Source: Flavobacteriaceae bacterium HL-DH10 | GTDB lineage: Bacteria > Bacteroidota > Bacteroidia > Flavobacteriales > Flavobacteriaceae | Length of the DNA: 64,000 bases | Direction of reading: 5' to 3' | Assembly: GCA_031826515.1 (NCBI GenBank) | Contig: CP134536.1 | Span: forward strand, 3,912,501-3,976,500 | Shown here: piece by piece, positions 36,204-45,924 of the stretch | How positions within the stretch are numbered: position 1 is the first letter of the stretch | How the letters are laid out: each line of letters starts with the position of its first letter | Notes under the pieces: generated by a model | What the model was told of the DNA's origin: nothing | Seen by the model: the letters and a program-made list of their open reading frames with translations, nothing else | The model's database searches: none | Made by a program: the position numbers and the translations under genes

Positions 36204-38114
36204 TTACTTAACTTCTTCAAAGTCTACATCTTCCACATCACTACTTTCTCCTTGTCCGTTTTGACTTGCATCAGGACCTGGTTGTGCATCACCACCAGCT
36301 TGTTGTGCTTCAGCTTGTGCTTTGTACATTTCTTCAGAAGCTACTTTCCAAGCTTCGTTTATTTTATCTAAAGCTGGTGTAATAACCTCTAAATCTTTAG
36401 TTTCGTAAGCTTTTTTCAATTCTTCTAAAGCATCTACAATTGGCTGTTTTTTATCATCAGACAATTTATCTCCAAACTCTTCTAGTTGTTTTTCTGTTTG
36501 GAAAATCATAGAATCTGCTTCATTTAATTTTTGAGCACTTTCTACTGCTTTTTTATCTGCTTCTGCATTTGCTTCTGCATCTGCTTTCATCTTTTGAATT
36601 TCCTCTTCAGTTAAACCAGAAGATGCTTCAATACGAATATCTTGTGTTTTATTTGTTGCTTTATCTGTTGCTGATACTTTAATAATACCATTGGCATCAA
36701 TATCAAACGTTACTTCAATTTGTGGCGTTCCACGTCTTGCTGGTGGAAGACCATCTAAATGGAAACGTCCAATGGTCTTATTATCTGCAGCCATGGCTCT
36801 TTCTCCTTGCAACACATGAATTTCAACCGATGGTTGATTATCAGCAGCTGTAGAGAATACTTGTGATTTTTTTGTCGGAATTGTTGTATTTGCTTCAATA
36901 AGCTTTGTAAATACATTACCCATAGTTTCAATACCAAGTGATAAAGGTGTTACATCTAAAAGTAATACATCTTTAACATCTCCAGTTAAAACACCACCTT
37001 GAATTCCAGCTCCTAATGATACTACTTCATCTGGATTTACACCTTTACTTGGTGCTTTTCCAAAGAATGCTTCTACTGCTTTTTGTACAGCAGGAATACG
37101 TGTAGAACCACCTACTAAAATAACTTCATCAATATCAGATTTTGATAATCCAGCAGCTTTTAAAGCCGATTGACAAGGTTCTATAGTACGTTTTACTAAA
37201 TCGTCAATTAATTGCTCAAATTTAGAACGAGTTAATGTGCGTACTAAGTGTTTTGGACCACTAGCAGTAGCTGTAATGTATGGTAAATTAATTTCTGTTT
37301 GTTCAGAAGAAGATAATTCAATCTTAGCTTTTTCAGCAGCTTCTTTTAAACGTTGTAAAGACATTGGATCTTTACGTAAATCCATAGACTCTTCAGCATT
37401 AAACTCATCTGCTAACCAGTTAATAATTTTATCATCAACATCATCACCTCCTAAGTGTGTATCACCATCTGTAGATAATACTTCAAATACCCCATCACCT
37501 AATTCTAAAATAGATACATCATGTGTTCCGCCACCAAAATCAAAAACAACGATTTTTTGGTCAGTACCTTTTTTATCCATTCCATAAGCTAAGGCAGCGG
37601 CAGTTGGTTCGTTAATAATTCTACGAACTTTTAAACCTGCAATTTCACCAGCTTCTTTAGTCGCTTGACGTTGACTATCATTAAAATAAGCTGGTACAGT
37701 AATAACTGCTTCAGTTACATCTTGACCTAAGTAATCTTCAGCTGTTTTCTTCATTTTTTGAAGAATCATAGCCGATAATTCTTGAGGCGTGTATAAACGA
37801 CCATCAATATCTACACGTGGTGTATCGTTATCGCCTTTTACAACTTTATATGGTACGCGTTCTGCTTCTGCTTTAGATTCAGAATACTTATTCCCCATAA
37901 AACGTTTAATAGAATAAACGGTTTTTGTTGGGTTTGTAACTGCTTGACGTTTTGCTGGGTCACCAACTTTAATTTCGCCTCCTTCTACAAAAGCAATAAC
38001 CGATGGTGTAGTACGCTTACCTTCTGCGTTTGGGATTACAACAGCTTCGTTTCCTTCCATAACAGAAACGCAAGAGTTGGTTGTTCCTAAATCGATTCCA
38101 ATAATTTTACTCAT
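36204..38114 (-). CDS. dnaK: Chaperone DnaK (Hsp70)
   Basis: DnaK folds and protects proteins with DnaJ and GrpE. The 636-residue protein has [16 protein letters not shown] (residues 5-20), [15 protein letters not shown]-type phosphate 2, [23 protein letters not shown], the [15 protein letters not shown] linker and substrate domain, and a C-terminus ending EDVDFEEVK. The Gly/Gln/Ala-rich tail is normal. An exact inverted repeat lies in its leader (38182-38220), a likely regulatory site. The gene is monocistronic here; dnaJ and grpE are not adjacent. Confidence 0.98.
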   Translation of the reverse strand: MSKIIGIDLGTTNSCVSVMEGNEAVVIPNAEGKRTTPSVIAFVEGGEIKVGDPAKRQAVTNPTKTVYSIKRFMGNKYSESKAEAERVPYKVVKGDNDTPRVDIDGRLYTPQELSAMILQKMKKTAEDYLGQDVTEAVITVPAYFNDSQRQATKEAGEIAGLKVRRIINEPTAAALAYGMDKKGTDQKIVVFDFGGGTHDVSILELGDGVFEVLSTDGDTHLGGDDVDDKIINWLADEFNAEESMDLRKDPMSLQRLKEAAEKAKIELSSSEQTEINLPYITATASGPKHLVRTLTRSKFEQLIDDLVKRTIEPCQSALKAAGLSKSDIDEVILVGGSTRIPAVQKAVEAFFGKAPSKGVNPDEVVSLGAGIQGGVLTGDVKDVLLLDVTPLSLGIETMGNVFTKLIEANTTIPTKKSQVFSTAADNQPSVEIHVLQGERAMAADNKTIGRFHLDGLPPARRGTPQIEVTFDIDANGIIKVSATDKATNKTQDIRIEASSGLTEEEIQKMKADAEANAEADKKAVESAQKLNEADSMIFQTEKQLEEFGDKLSDDKKQPIVDALEELKKAYETKDLEVITPALDKINEAWKVASEEMYKAQAEAQQAGGDAQPGPDASQNGQGESSDVEDVDFEEVK

Positions 38115-38181
38115 AATATTTTTATTTATTGTGTTGAATGTTCCTTTTTAAATTCATGGTACTAAAGTCAATGATTATGCC

Positions 38182-38220
38182 AACTAAAAAATGCTGACAC
38201 AGTGTCAGTGCTTTTTAGTT
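38182..38220. promoter_or_regulatory. Inverted repeat in the dnaK leader
   Basis: Core CTGACAC-A-GTGTCAG (38194-38208) with outer arms AACTAAAAA and TTTTTAGTT, all centred on 38201. It is 68-106 bases before the dnaK ATG. It is not the CIRCE element (TTAGCACTC). It could be an operator for a stress regulator or a leader hairpin. Confidence 0.6.
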
Positions 38221-38395
38221 AAAACTTTTGAATTTTTATTATTTACTTTATTTAGAAGGCTTTTTAATGTCAACTTAATTGTTTTCCAAAGCCTACCATC
38301 TTTCAAGAAAACTTTTAGCACTCTACACATAATTTACTATTTTTACATACTTTCATGAAAAAATCATGATCATTCAATTCATCATAATAAAAAAA

Positions 38396-39730
38396 ATGAA
38401 AAACATCTGTTTATTAGTTATCACTTTGATATTAGTATCATGCTCTCAACAAACGAAACAAAAAGCAACCAATGAAAACATTTTTCCTGACGGAACAGTA
38501 ATACCTGATTGGTTTTTAGATAATTCAAAAGTAAATCCTTCTGAACTAGGTAAATTTTATACAATTACAGATTATGGTGTAACTAATGATAGTACCATTG
38601 TACAAACTGCTGCCATTCAAAATACCATAGATGAAGCCTACAGAAATGGTGGCGGCGTTGTTGTTATTCCTGAAGGAACTTTTTTAAGTGGTGCCTTATT
38701 TTTTAAACCTAACACTCATTTACATGTGGTTAAAAATGGCGTTTTAAAAGGATCGGATAATATAGAAGATTATCCTTTTAAACCATCTAGAATTGAAGGT
38801 CAAAGTATTGAATACTTCTCTGCTCTCGTTAATGCATTTGGTGTAAATGGTTTTACTATTACTGGCAATGGTATTATTGATGGAAATGGTTTAAATTATT
38901 GGAAAGCTTTTTGGCAACGTAGAAAAGAAAACCCTAAATGTACAAACCTAGAGGTCTCTAGACCGCGTTTGGTTTTTATTTGGAAATGTGACAATGTACA
39001 AATACAAGATGTTCATCTTAGGAATTCTGGATTTTGGTCTAGTCATTATTATCAATGTAATAATGTGAAAATTTTAGATTTGCGTATTACCTCTCCTCAT
39101 GAACCTATTAAAGCACCAAGTACAGATGCCATAGATATTGATGTTTGCTCTAATGTATTAGTAAAAGGATGCTATATGGCAGTAAACGATGATGCTATTG
39201 CATTAAAAGGCGGTAAAGGTCCTTGGGCTGATAAAGATGCAAGTAATGGTGAAAATACTAATATAATTATTGAAGATTGTGAATTTGGGTTTTGTCATGC
39301 AGCATTAACAAACGGCAGTGAATCTATTCATAACAAAAATATAATAATGCGTAATTGTAAAGTTACTGATGCGAAACGTTTATTATGGCTAAAAATGCGT
39401 CCAGATACCGCTCAAAACTATGAATATATTACTGTTGAAAACATTACAGGACAAGCACATAGTTTTATTTATATAAAGCCTTGGACTCAATTTTTTGATT
39501 TAAAAGGAAGAGAAGATGTGCCTCTATCCTATTCAGACAATATTACCATGAGAAATATTGATTTAAAGTGTGATATTTTTTATGACATGAAAATCACTGA
39601 ATATGATAAGCTTACAAATTTCACGTTTGAAAACATAAATGTTGAAGCAAAAAATGGCGAATACGACAAAACAATTATTGAAGGCCTTACATTTAATAAT
39701 GTAAAAGTAAATGGTGAATTAATTGAGTAA
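38396..39730 (+). CDS. GH28-type polygalacturonase-like lipoprotein
   Basis: A 444-residue right-handed beta-helix protein. I start it at the ATG at 38396 because MKNICLLVITLILVSCS is a clear lipoprotein signal; an ATG at 38366 would add ten unlikely residues. The pectin-lyase-like opening ITDYGVTNDST and the GH28 motif NDDAIALKGG are present, and the DxxD-type region (STDAIDIDVCSN) precedes it. GH28 enzymes hydrolyse galacturonan backbones; exact substrate unknown. An acetyl esterase gene follows 13 bases later, suggesting joint attack on an acetylated uronate-containing polysaccharide. Confidence 0.88.
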   Translation: MKNICLLVITLILVSCSQQTKQKATNENIFPDGTVIPDWFLDNSKVNPSELGKFYTITDYGVTNDSTIVQTAAIQNTIDEAYRNGGGVVVIPEGTFLSGALFFKPNTHLHVVKNGVLKGSDNIEDYPFKPSRIEGQSIEYFSALVNAFGVNGFTITGNGIIDGNGLNYWKAFWQRRKENPKCTNLEVSRPRLVFIWKCDNVQIQDVHLRNSGFWSSHYYQCNNVKILDLRITSPHEPIKAPSTDAIDIDVCSNVLVKGCYMAVNDDAIALKGGKGPWADKDASNGENTNIIIEDCEFGFCHAALTNGSESIHNKNIIMRNCKVTDAKRLLWLKMRPDTAQNYEYITVENITGQAHSFIYIKPWTQFFDLKGREDVPLSYSDNITMRNIDLKCDIFYDMKITEYDKLTNFTFENINVEAKNGEYDKTIIEGLTFNNVKVNGELIE

Positions 39731-39743
39731 ATTTATTATTGAA

Positions 39744-41042
39744 ATGAAAAAATTAAACATCTTTTTAGTTGCTTTAATACTACTTATTAATAAACAGATT
39801 TACGCTCAAAACTCTCCTGCACCAATAAAATTGGTGCAGTTTGTTTTAACACCAAACCATGATAATTGGAACTATAAACTTAATGAAAAAGCTTCAATAA
39901 AAATTTTGGTTCACAAATTTGGTGTACCAATAAAAAACGCAAAAATAACCTATCAATATGGACAAGATTTTTTGCAAGAAGAGAAAAAAGGAGAATTAAA
40001 ATTAAAAAATGGTACCGGACAAATAAGCATTGGTACCATGAAAACTCCTGGTTTTAAACAATTAATTGTAAAAACAATTATTGACGGACAACTTTATAGA
40101 GACCAAATAAAAGTAGGATTTGCTCCTTTTAAAATAAAACCAACTACTAAGAATCCTAAAGATTTTGATAGCTTCTGGCAAAAGGCTATAAACGATAATA
40201 AACAAATACCTATAGACCCCGTTTTAACCTATAAACCTGAATATTCTACAACAAAAGTTGATGTTTTCTTGGTGCAAATACAAAACTATAAAAAAGGACA
40301 ACATGTATATGGGTATTTAAGTAAACCAAAAGATAATAAAAAACACCCGGTCTTATTTCACCCACCAGGAGCTGGAGTAAAAAAAATCAACCCTATCCTG
40401 GCTTTTGCCGAACAAGGTTTTATAAGTTTTACTACAGAAATACATGGTATTTCTCCTGAAGTTTCTAAAGAAGACTATAAAGATATTAGTCGTGCATTAG
40501 GGAATTATTGGGCTATTAATTTAGATGACAAAGACAATTACTATTACAAAAGTGTTTACTTAGGTTGCACTCGTGCCATTGATTTTTTAACAAGTTTACC
40601 CGAATTTGATGGTAAAAATGTAGTAGTAACTGGTGGCAGCCAAGGCGGTGCTTTATCTATTGTAACTGCAGGCTTAGACAAAAGAGTTACAGCACTTGCT
40701 TCTTTTTACCCTGCTTTAAGCGACAATAGCGCTTATATAAATAATAGAGCTGGTGGGTGGCCTTTTATGTTTAGTAACAAGTACAATCATGCAACAACAA
40801 ATAAATTAAATACAGCATCATATTATGATGTTGTTAATTTTGCTAAAAGAATTTCTGTTCCTGGTTTTTATTCAACAGGTTATAACGATAATACCTGTAC
40901 ACCTACATCTACACTATCTGCATTTAACTCTGTAAAGGCAGAAAAAACAATTGTTATCACTCCAATTTCTGGACATTGGCGTTTTGAAGAGACCAATGAG
41001 AAATCTATAAAATGGCTTAAACAAAAATGTGGAATAAAATAA
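39744..41042 (+). CDS. Secreted acetyl esterase (AXE1-like alpha/beta hydrolase)
   Basis: A 432-residue protein beginning at the ATG at 39744, giving the signal [22 protein letters not shown] in place of an in-frame start at 39723 inside the previous gene. An N-terminal Ig-like domain covers about 25-130. The esterase domain has [19 protein letters not shown], the nucleophile [10 protein letters not shown], the acid region [14 protein letters not shown] and HWRFEET with the catalytic His. Acetylxylan esterase/cephalosporin-C deacetylase family. It is the second gene of the GH28 operon. Confidence 0.88.
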   Translation: MKKLNIFLVALILLINKQIYAQNSPAPIKLVQFVLTPNHDNWNYKLNEKASIKILVHKFGVPIKNAKITYQYGQDFLQEEKKGELKLKNGTGQISIGTMKTPGFKQLIVKTIIDGQLYRDQIKVGFAPFKIKPTTKNPKDFDSFWQKAINDNKQIPIDPVLTYKPEYSTTKVDVFLVQIQNYKKGQHVYGYLSKPKDNKKHPVLFHPPGAGVKKINPILAFAEQGFISFTTEIHGISPEVSKEDYKDISRALGNYWAINLDDKDNYYYKSVYLGCTRAIDFLTSLPEFDGKNVVVTGGSQGGALSIVTAGLDKRVTALASFYPALSDNSAYINNRAGGWPFMFSNKYNHATTNKLNTASYYDVVNFAKRISVPGFYSTGYNDNTCTPTSTLSAFNSVKAEKTIVITPISGHWRFEETNEKSIKWLKQKCGIK

Positions 41043-41085
41043 CTATTCACTATTTTTACATTCTACTAAAATTAATACAAAACAC

Positions 41086-41904
41086 ATGTCTGTAGCAAAA
41101 AAAGAATACAAACGCATTACCGTAAAAACATTGGTTGATATGAAAACCAATGGTGAAAAAATATCAATGTTAACAGCGTATGATTATACGATGGCAAAAA
41201 TTGTTGATAGTGCTGGTGTAGATGTTATTCTTGTTGGAGATTCTGCTAGTAATGTAATGGCAGGACATGAAACCACATTACCTATTACTTTAGACCAAAT
41301 GATTTATCATGCTTCTTCAGTAATTCGTGCTATTGATCGTTCGTTAGTGGTAGTTGATTTACCTTTTGGAAGTTACCAAAGTGACCCAAAAGAAGCTTTG
41401 CGTTCTGCTATTAGAATTATGAAAGAAAGTGGAGCTCATTCTGTAAAATTAGAAGGAGGTAGAGAAATAAAAGATTCTATAAAACGCATATTGAATGCAG
41501 GAATTCCAGTAATGGGTCATTTAGGTTTAACACCACAATCTATTTATAAGTTTGGAACTTATACTGTTCGTGCAAAAGAAGAAAAAGAAGCAGCCGATTT
41601 AATAAAAGATGCTAAAGCATTAGAACGTATTGGTTGCTTTGCTATCGTTCTTGAAAAAATACCTGCAGCCTTGGCTAAACAGGTAGCAGAAAGCGTTAGT
41701 ATTCCTATTATAGGCATTGGTGCAGGAAATGGTGTCGACGGACAAGTATTGGTGTTGCATGATATGCTTGGAATGACACATGAATTTCATCCACGATTTT
41801 TACGTCGCTATATGAACTTATACGAAGACATGACTAGTGCTATTTCTCAATATGTTGAAGATGTGAAAACTATTGATTTCCCTAATGATAGTGAGCAGTA
41901 TTAG
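41086..41904 (+). CDS. panB: Ketopantoate hydroxymethyltransferase PanB
   Basis: PanB adds a hydroxymethyl group from methylene-tetrahydrofolate to 2-oxoisovalerate, the first committed step of pantothenate and coenzyme A synthesis. The 272-residue protein has [12 protein letters not shown] (near 28), [20 protein letters not shown] with metal-binding Asp, [18 protein letters not shown] and [10 protein letters not shown], and ends with [13 protein letters not shown] and the LGM motif. Normal length. An rluA-type gene follows on the same strand. Confidence 0.97.
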   Translation: MSVAKKEYKRITVKTLVDMKTNGEKISMLTAYDYTMAKIVDSAGVDVILVGDSASNVMAGHETTLPITLDQMIYHASSVIRAIDRSLVVVDLPFGSYQSDPKEALRSAIRIMKESGAHSVKLEGGREIKDSIKRILNAGIPVMGHLGLTPQSIYKFGTYTVRAKEEKEAADLIKDAKALERIGCFAIVLEKIPAALAKQVAESVSIPIIGIGAGNGVDGQVLVLHDMLGMTHEFHPRFLRRYMNLYEDMTSAISQYVEDVKTIDFPNDSEQY

Positions 41905-41993
41905 TTTACAGTCGTAGTATTCAGGTTTATTCAAATAAAAAAGCTTTTTTTTACGACATCGCATAAATAAACATCGCAAAAATTCTAGCATTA

Positions 41994-42695
41994 GTGGCAG
42001 ATAAGATTCTTTCAAACAAATCCAACCTTCAAGTGCTTTTTGAAGATAATCACATTATTGTGATTAATAAAAGAGCAGGTGATATTGTACAAGGTGATAA
42101 AACGGGGGACAAACCTTTAAGTGACGTTGTTAAAGAATACATTAAAGATAAATACAATAAACCAGGAAATGTTTATTTAGGAACTGTACACAGACTCGAT
42201 AGACCAACAACTGGACTTGTTATATTTGCTAAAACCAGCAAAGTATTGCCAAGATTAAATGCGCTTTTTGTTTCAAAAGATATAAACAAAACTTATTGGG
42301 CTATTGTTAAAAATGAACCAAATAAGAAAAGTGATACACTAATTAACTGGCTTAAAAAAAATACGAAAAACAACAAATCAACTGCATATAATAAAGAAAT
42401 AAAGGATAGTAAAAAGGCCATTCTTCATTATAAATTATTAAAGACGTTAGATAACTATTTTTTACTTGAAATTAATTTAGAAACGGGAAGACATCATCAA
42501 ATTCGCTCACAACTTTCAAACATTGGAAGCCCTATAAAAGGCGATTTAAAGTACGGATTTGATAGAAGTAATAAAGATGCTAGTATTCATTTACATGCCA
42601 GGTACATTTCATTTATACATCCCGTAAAAAAAGAACCTATAACCATTACTGCACCTTTACCGAAAGACCCCATTTGGGATGCTTGCACAAGCTAA
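41994..42695 (+). CDS. RluA-family pseudouridine synthase
   Basis: A 233-residue pseudouridine synthase without an S4 domain. The catalytic aspartate is in HRLDRPTTGLVIFAKT (near 63-78), and GRHHQIRSQLSNIGSP gives the second motif. The RNA target is not predictable. Start GTG at 41994, as no ATG lies nearby and the sequence ILSNKSNLQVLFEDN matches the expected N-terminus. Its last 4 bases overlap the convergent histidine kinase gene. Confidence 0.9.
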   Translation: MADKILSNKSNLQVLFEDNHIIVINKRAGDIVQGDKTGDKPLSDVVKEYIKDKYNKPGNVYLGTVHRLDRPTTGLVIFAKTSKVLPRLNALFVSKDINKTYWAIVKNEPNKKSDTLINWLKKNTKNNKSTAYNKEIKDSKKAILHYKLLKTLDNYFLLEINLETGRHHQIRSQLSNIGSPIKGDLKYGFDRSNKDASIHLHARYISFIHPVKKEPITITAPLPKDPIWDACTS

Positions 42696-43507
42696 ACATT
42701 AACAGAATTAAACAACGGATAGTTTAATGTTAAAACAACGCCATTATTAGGTTTTGAAACAATATCTAATTCTGCATTAATTAAATCAGCTCTACTTTTC
42801 ATATTAATTAAACCTGAACCATTCTCTATATCTCCAATATTGAAACCTACGCCATCATCTTGAGCAGTAATTAATAGGGTATCAGACTTATAATCTAAAA
42901 TAATACTCAAATTTTTAGCTTCAGAATATTTTACTGAATTTGATAAGAACTCCTGTAAAATTCTAAAAATAATAATTTCATGTTTTCTATTTGTAAAACC
43001 TACTTTGTCGCCTATTATTTTAAGTTTGGCTGAAGTAAATTTCATTTTTTTAAGTCGGTTTAATTCATTGGTAATCGACTTTTCAAAACCAATATTTAAA
43101 ACAACCTCATTATTTAAAGTTTTTGAAAGTGCTCTAACTTCAGACAAACTCTCCCTTAAGGCATCAGTAGTATCTTGAAACTTATCTTTAAGATCATCAG
43201 TAACCTGCATTTTTAATATACTTAACTGCATATTAGCAAACGATAATAATTGCCCCACATTGTCATGTAATTCCCAACCAATGTTTTTTAAAGTCTGCTC
43301 TTGAGTTTCTGTTTGAGCTAGTGTAATTTCTTCTTCAAAAGCCTGTTGTTGTTTAATTTTATCTAATAGTAATTTGTTCTTTCTTTTTAAAAAAACCACA
43401 AAAAATATTATTACCAAAGTTGTGACAATTGCTAAAACAGCAATCATATATATTAATAAATACCGTTCTGAAGCTGTACTAGCTATTCGTTCTGAGGTCT
43501 GCACCAT
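42692..43507 (-). CDS. Sensor histidine kinase (HPK7/NreB-LytS-like), orphan
   Basis: A 271-residue kinase with one membrane helix (about 18-41), a coiled coil (45-70) and the dimerisation domain with phospho-acceptor His81 in WELHDNVGQLLSFANMQ. The ATPase domain has EFLSNSVKYSEA (N box), DDGVGF and GSGLINMKSRADLINA. No response regulator is adjacent. It overlaps the membrane-protein gene upstream by 25 bases and is the last gene of a four-part unit, so the membrane protein is likely to be its sensory partner (inference). Confidence 0.88.
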   Translation of the reverse strand: MVQTSERIASTASERYLLIYMIAVLAIVTTLVIIFFVVFLKRKNKLLLDKIKQQQAFEEEITLAQTETQEQTLKNIGWELHDNVGQLLSFANMQLSILKMQVTDDLKDKFQDTTDALRESLSEVRALSKTLNNEVVLNIGFEKSITNELNRLKKMKFTSAKLKIIGDKVGFTNRKHEIIIFRILQEFLSNSVKYSEAKNLSIILDYKSDTLLITAQDDGVGFNIGDIENGSGLINMKSRADLINAELDIVSKPNNGVVLTLNYPLFNSVNV

Positions 43508-44187
43508 ATTAATGCAAATGTAAAAGTTAAATACATAAATATATTAGCAAATAAATAAATTTCTCGTCTTAAAAAGATATAATTCCAATCTCCCTTTGAA
43601 TTATACACATCATAAAACACTAATGGTGTGATTATAAGCCACCAAATAAAAATACCAGTACTAATATAAAAGTTTAGTGATTTATAAAATGTTAATATTT
43701 TTTCACTACTTAATATTTCATAAAAATAAAATGCCGTACATAAAAAAATAATGACCGCTCCTAGAATACTTATTATTGGGAAAAACTGAACAAAATAATC
43801 ATCCCAATTAACCAATATGTAAATAATTGAAAAAACTAAAAAGAAATAACCACTGTATTTTACAATTATTCTAAATCTTCTGTTAATTAAAATGCCAAAA
43901 TAATAGAAAGAAAAAAATAGAATAGCGCCTATTTTCCAATACAAGGTTGTCCACCAGAAATTTCTTATAAAAACAGTCCCCTCTAAAAAGCTCAAAAAGC
44001 CACCGTTCTTTATATAATGTACATAGCTCCCTAGAAAATCGCAAACAGATAAATACACTAAAAACCATATAAAATATTTAGATTTTGTTTGTTTATACTT
44101 GTTATAAAGTACTAAACCTGTAACAGCTGCTAAAATTTCAATACAAAACGTAATAGTGTTATTGTATTCAAATAAAAATTTATTCAT
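43483..44187 (-). CDS. Multi-pass membrane protein partner of the histidine kinase
   Basis: A 234-residue protein with six to seven hydrophobic helices and short loops (start MNKFLFEYNNTITFCIEILAAV). No enzymatic motif is seen. I choose the ATG at 44187; an in-frame ATG at 44229 would run into the pseudogene upstream. The chosen ATG overlaps the final stop of that pseudogene (ATGAATAA), so it was once translationally coupled to it. The end overlaps the kinase gene. Likely an integral-membrane sensor domain on a separate chain. Confidence 0.75.
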   Translation of the reverse strand: MNKFLFEYNNTITFCIEILAAVTGLVLYNKYKQTKSKYFIWFLVYLSVCDFLGSYVHYIKNGGFLSFLEGTVFIRNFWWTTLYWKIGAILFFSFYYFGILINRRFRIIVKYSGYFFLVFSIIYILVNWDDYFVQFFPIISILGAVIIFLCTAFYFYEILSSEKILTFYKSLNFYISTGIFIWWLIITPLVFYDVYNSKGDWNYIFLRREIYLFANIFMYLTFTFALIWCRPQNE

Positions 44188-44683
44188 TAATATTATTTTG
44201 GATAGCCCCTTCTCCTCCATTCCCGTCATTTAAAAACGGTACAGGTATATTCTCTTCATCAACTCCCATAAAGAACGAAGTAAACATGGATGCCTGAGAA
44301 GCAGATTTATATCCCGTCGGTGGAAAAAACAGCATGTTTTGACCTCATTATTTTTTTTTAGCAGCAAAGTAAATCCTCACCCCCGTCATGTTATACCCTT
44401 CTTCTTTAGCTCCGTTTTCAGCATAATCTAGATAGTTATGCAAATGCTCCAAAGACCATCTTAATGATTTTACTTCGTCATCAAATTTAGCTTTGCCTGC
44501 TTTACTAAATAACGTTGAAGATTTTGCTTCTCAAGTTTTACTTAACTCAACAGCTCTTTCTTGAGAAATGACACCAGAAGGTTTCTGAAAATTTGCTTAG
44601 TTCGAAATTTTAGCATCTTCCTCAGAACAGCTAAAACTAATAAAATCAACACATACTAGTATACATTTAATCAAATTTTTCAT
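44180..44683 (-). pseudogene. Decayed paralogue of the small anchored protein at 44746
   Basis: A single reading frame of 168 codons starts with a lipoprotein signal (MKNLIKCILVCVDFISFSC) and aligns with the intact neighbour: KPSGVIS versus KPNGLIT, LRWSLEHLHNYLDYAE versus LWSIDDIQNYLNYAK, and GYNMTGVRIY versus GYNMTAIRIY. It contains TAA (44597-44599), TGA (44531-44533) and TAA TGA (44345-44350). The last pair lies between two A-run length changes that compensate each other. The first two stops fit single C-to-T changes (Gln and Arg codons). Recently inactivated. Confidence 0.88.
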
Positions 44684-44745
44684 GTTTTTGATTTAAAAAT
44701 TCATCAAATGTAATATAATTCTCCAAAATCACAAAGAGGTAAATC

Positions 44746-45237
44746 TTAATTTGGATAACCTGCTTGCCCTCCAGTACCCTCATTTAAAGGACTTACTGGA
44801 ATAATTTCTTGGTTTACTTTAAGAGTTCCTTGGTTATTAGAATCCTTTATTTTTTCTCCAATTGGAGCAATAAACATAGTTGTATAATCTTTTTTATTAG
44901 GATTTATATCTTCAGGATAAACTCCTAGATAAATACGGATAGCAGTCATATTATACCCTAAACTATCCGATTGACTTTTGGCATAATTTAAATAATTCTG
45001 GATATCATCTATAGACCATAAAACGGAACGATCATCAACTTTTCCCGCTGCAGAATCAACAGCTTTTTTTCTTGTTTTAGTCCAATTAGCACTTAATGCC
45101 CTAGCTTCAGAAGGTGTGATAAGTCCGTTAGGTTTTACTATTTTTACTGGATCCTCACCTATTTGTTTCGGACAAAAATAATAGGTAGATAATGCTCCAA
45201 TAATAATGCCCAAAACGATGTAACTTAATTTTCTCAT
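44746..45237 (-). CDS. Small membrane-anchored protein of unknown function
   Basis: A 163-residue protein with one N-terminal membrane segment (LSYIVLGIIIGALSTYYF) and a soluble part: PNGLITPSEARALSANW, WSIDDIQNYLNYAK, GYNMTAIRIYLGVYPE, YTTMFIAPIG and a Gly-rich end. The order and spacing recur in the pseudogene next to it, so the family is real. I recognise it as a flavobacterial small protein but know no function. It heads a unit with the pseudogene, the multi-pass protein and the histidine kinase, suggesting an envelope-sensing role (inference). Confidence 0.7.
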   Translation of the reverse strand: MRKLSYIVLGIIIGALSTYYFCPKQIGEDPVKIVKPNGLITPSEARALSANWTKTRKKAVDSAAGKVDDRSVLWSIDDIQNYLNYAKSQSDSLGYNMTAIRIYLGVYPEDINPNKKDYTTMFIAPIGEKIKDSNNQGTLKVNQEIIPVSPLNEGTGGQAGYPN

Positions 45238-45296
45238 ATTTACATTTTAATTAGATAATAAAAGTAATAAAAAGTTTCAATTTTATAATAAATATT

Positions 45297-45923
45297 TTAC
45301 ATAGGAAACCCTAGCATACTTCCCATACCAACTGTAAATAACCAACTCCCATAAATAGCATGTTCTATTGATACTAAAAGTGTTGACTTAGTTTTATTAA
45401 AAGTCAATGCAAATAATAAACCTCCTAGAAAAGTTAAAATTATTACCAAAGAATTCTTAAAAAATAAATGAGCTAAAGAAAACACAATGGCATTAATGAA
45501 AATAAAAAGTAATTCACTTTTAAACAGCATTTTATAACGTTTAAAAAAGAAGGTTCTATAAAGTAACTCTTGTGGATATACTGAGAAAAAGCTATATATC
45601 AGAAGAAATTTAACCCACATTATTGGTTTATTTAGTACCACTTCAAAAAGTGCCTTTGTGTTAGTTAACCAAACAAAAAGCGTTGTTAAAAAAGCTATTA
45701 GTAAAAATTTAATTAATGTTTCTATCCAAAAAAGTTTCCAATTTAAATAAGGTGTTATTCTAAATTTTTCGTTTTCAACTTTTAATAAAATATAAATAAT
45801 ATAACATAAACCTAAAACCCCAAATGCCAGTTTTATATACGCCGAATAGGAAAGTGAATAACTTACAGGTATTAAAATAAAAATGATAAAAAACTCAATG
45901 CCTTTATAGAATACTGAATTCAT
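45297..45923 (-). CDS. CPBP-type membrane protein with altered EExxxR motif
   Basis: A 208-residue protein with about seven helices related to CAAX protease/bacteriocin-processing (CPBP, Abi) membrane proteins. Motif 1 reads QELLYR at 118-123, where typical members have EExxxR. Motif 2 His is in FSLAHLFF (His152), and a further His lies in IEHAIYGSW. In Rce1-type proteases the first Glu is catalytic, so this protein may be inactive as a protease or use another residue. It lies between the sensory module and an Lrp regulator. Confidence 0.78.
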   Translation of the reverse strand: MNSVFYKGIEFFIIFILIPVSYSLSYSAYIKLAFGVLGLCYIIYILLKVENEKFRITPYLNWKLFWIETLIKFLLIAFLTTLFVWLTNTKALFEVVLNKPIMWVKFLLIYSFFSVYPQELLYRTFFFKRYKMLFKSELLFIFINAIVFSLAHLFFKNSLVIILTFLGGLLFALTFNKTKSTLLVSIEHAIYGSWLFTVGMGSMLGFPM

Positions 45924-45924
45924 A

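Noticed and set aside
41937-41952. AAAAAAGCTTTTTT palindrome after panB as terminator
   Set aside because: The stem is only A-T pairs plus one GC step and lacks a loop; too weak to call.
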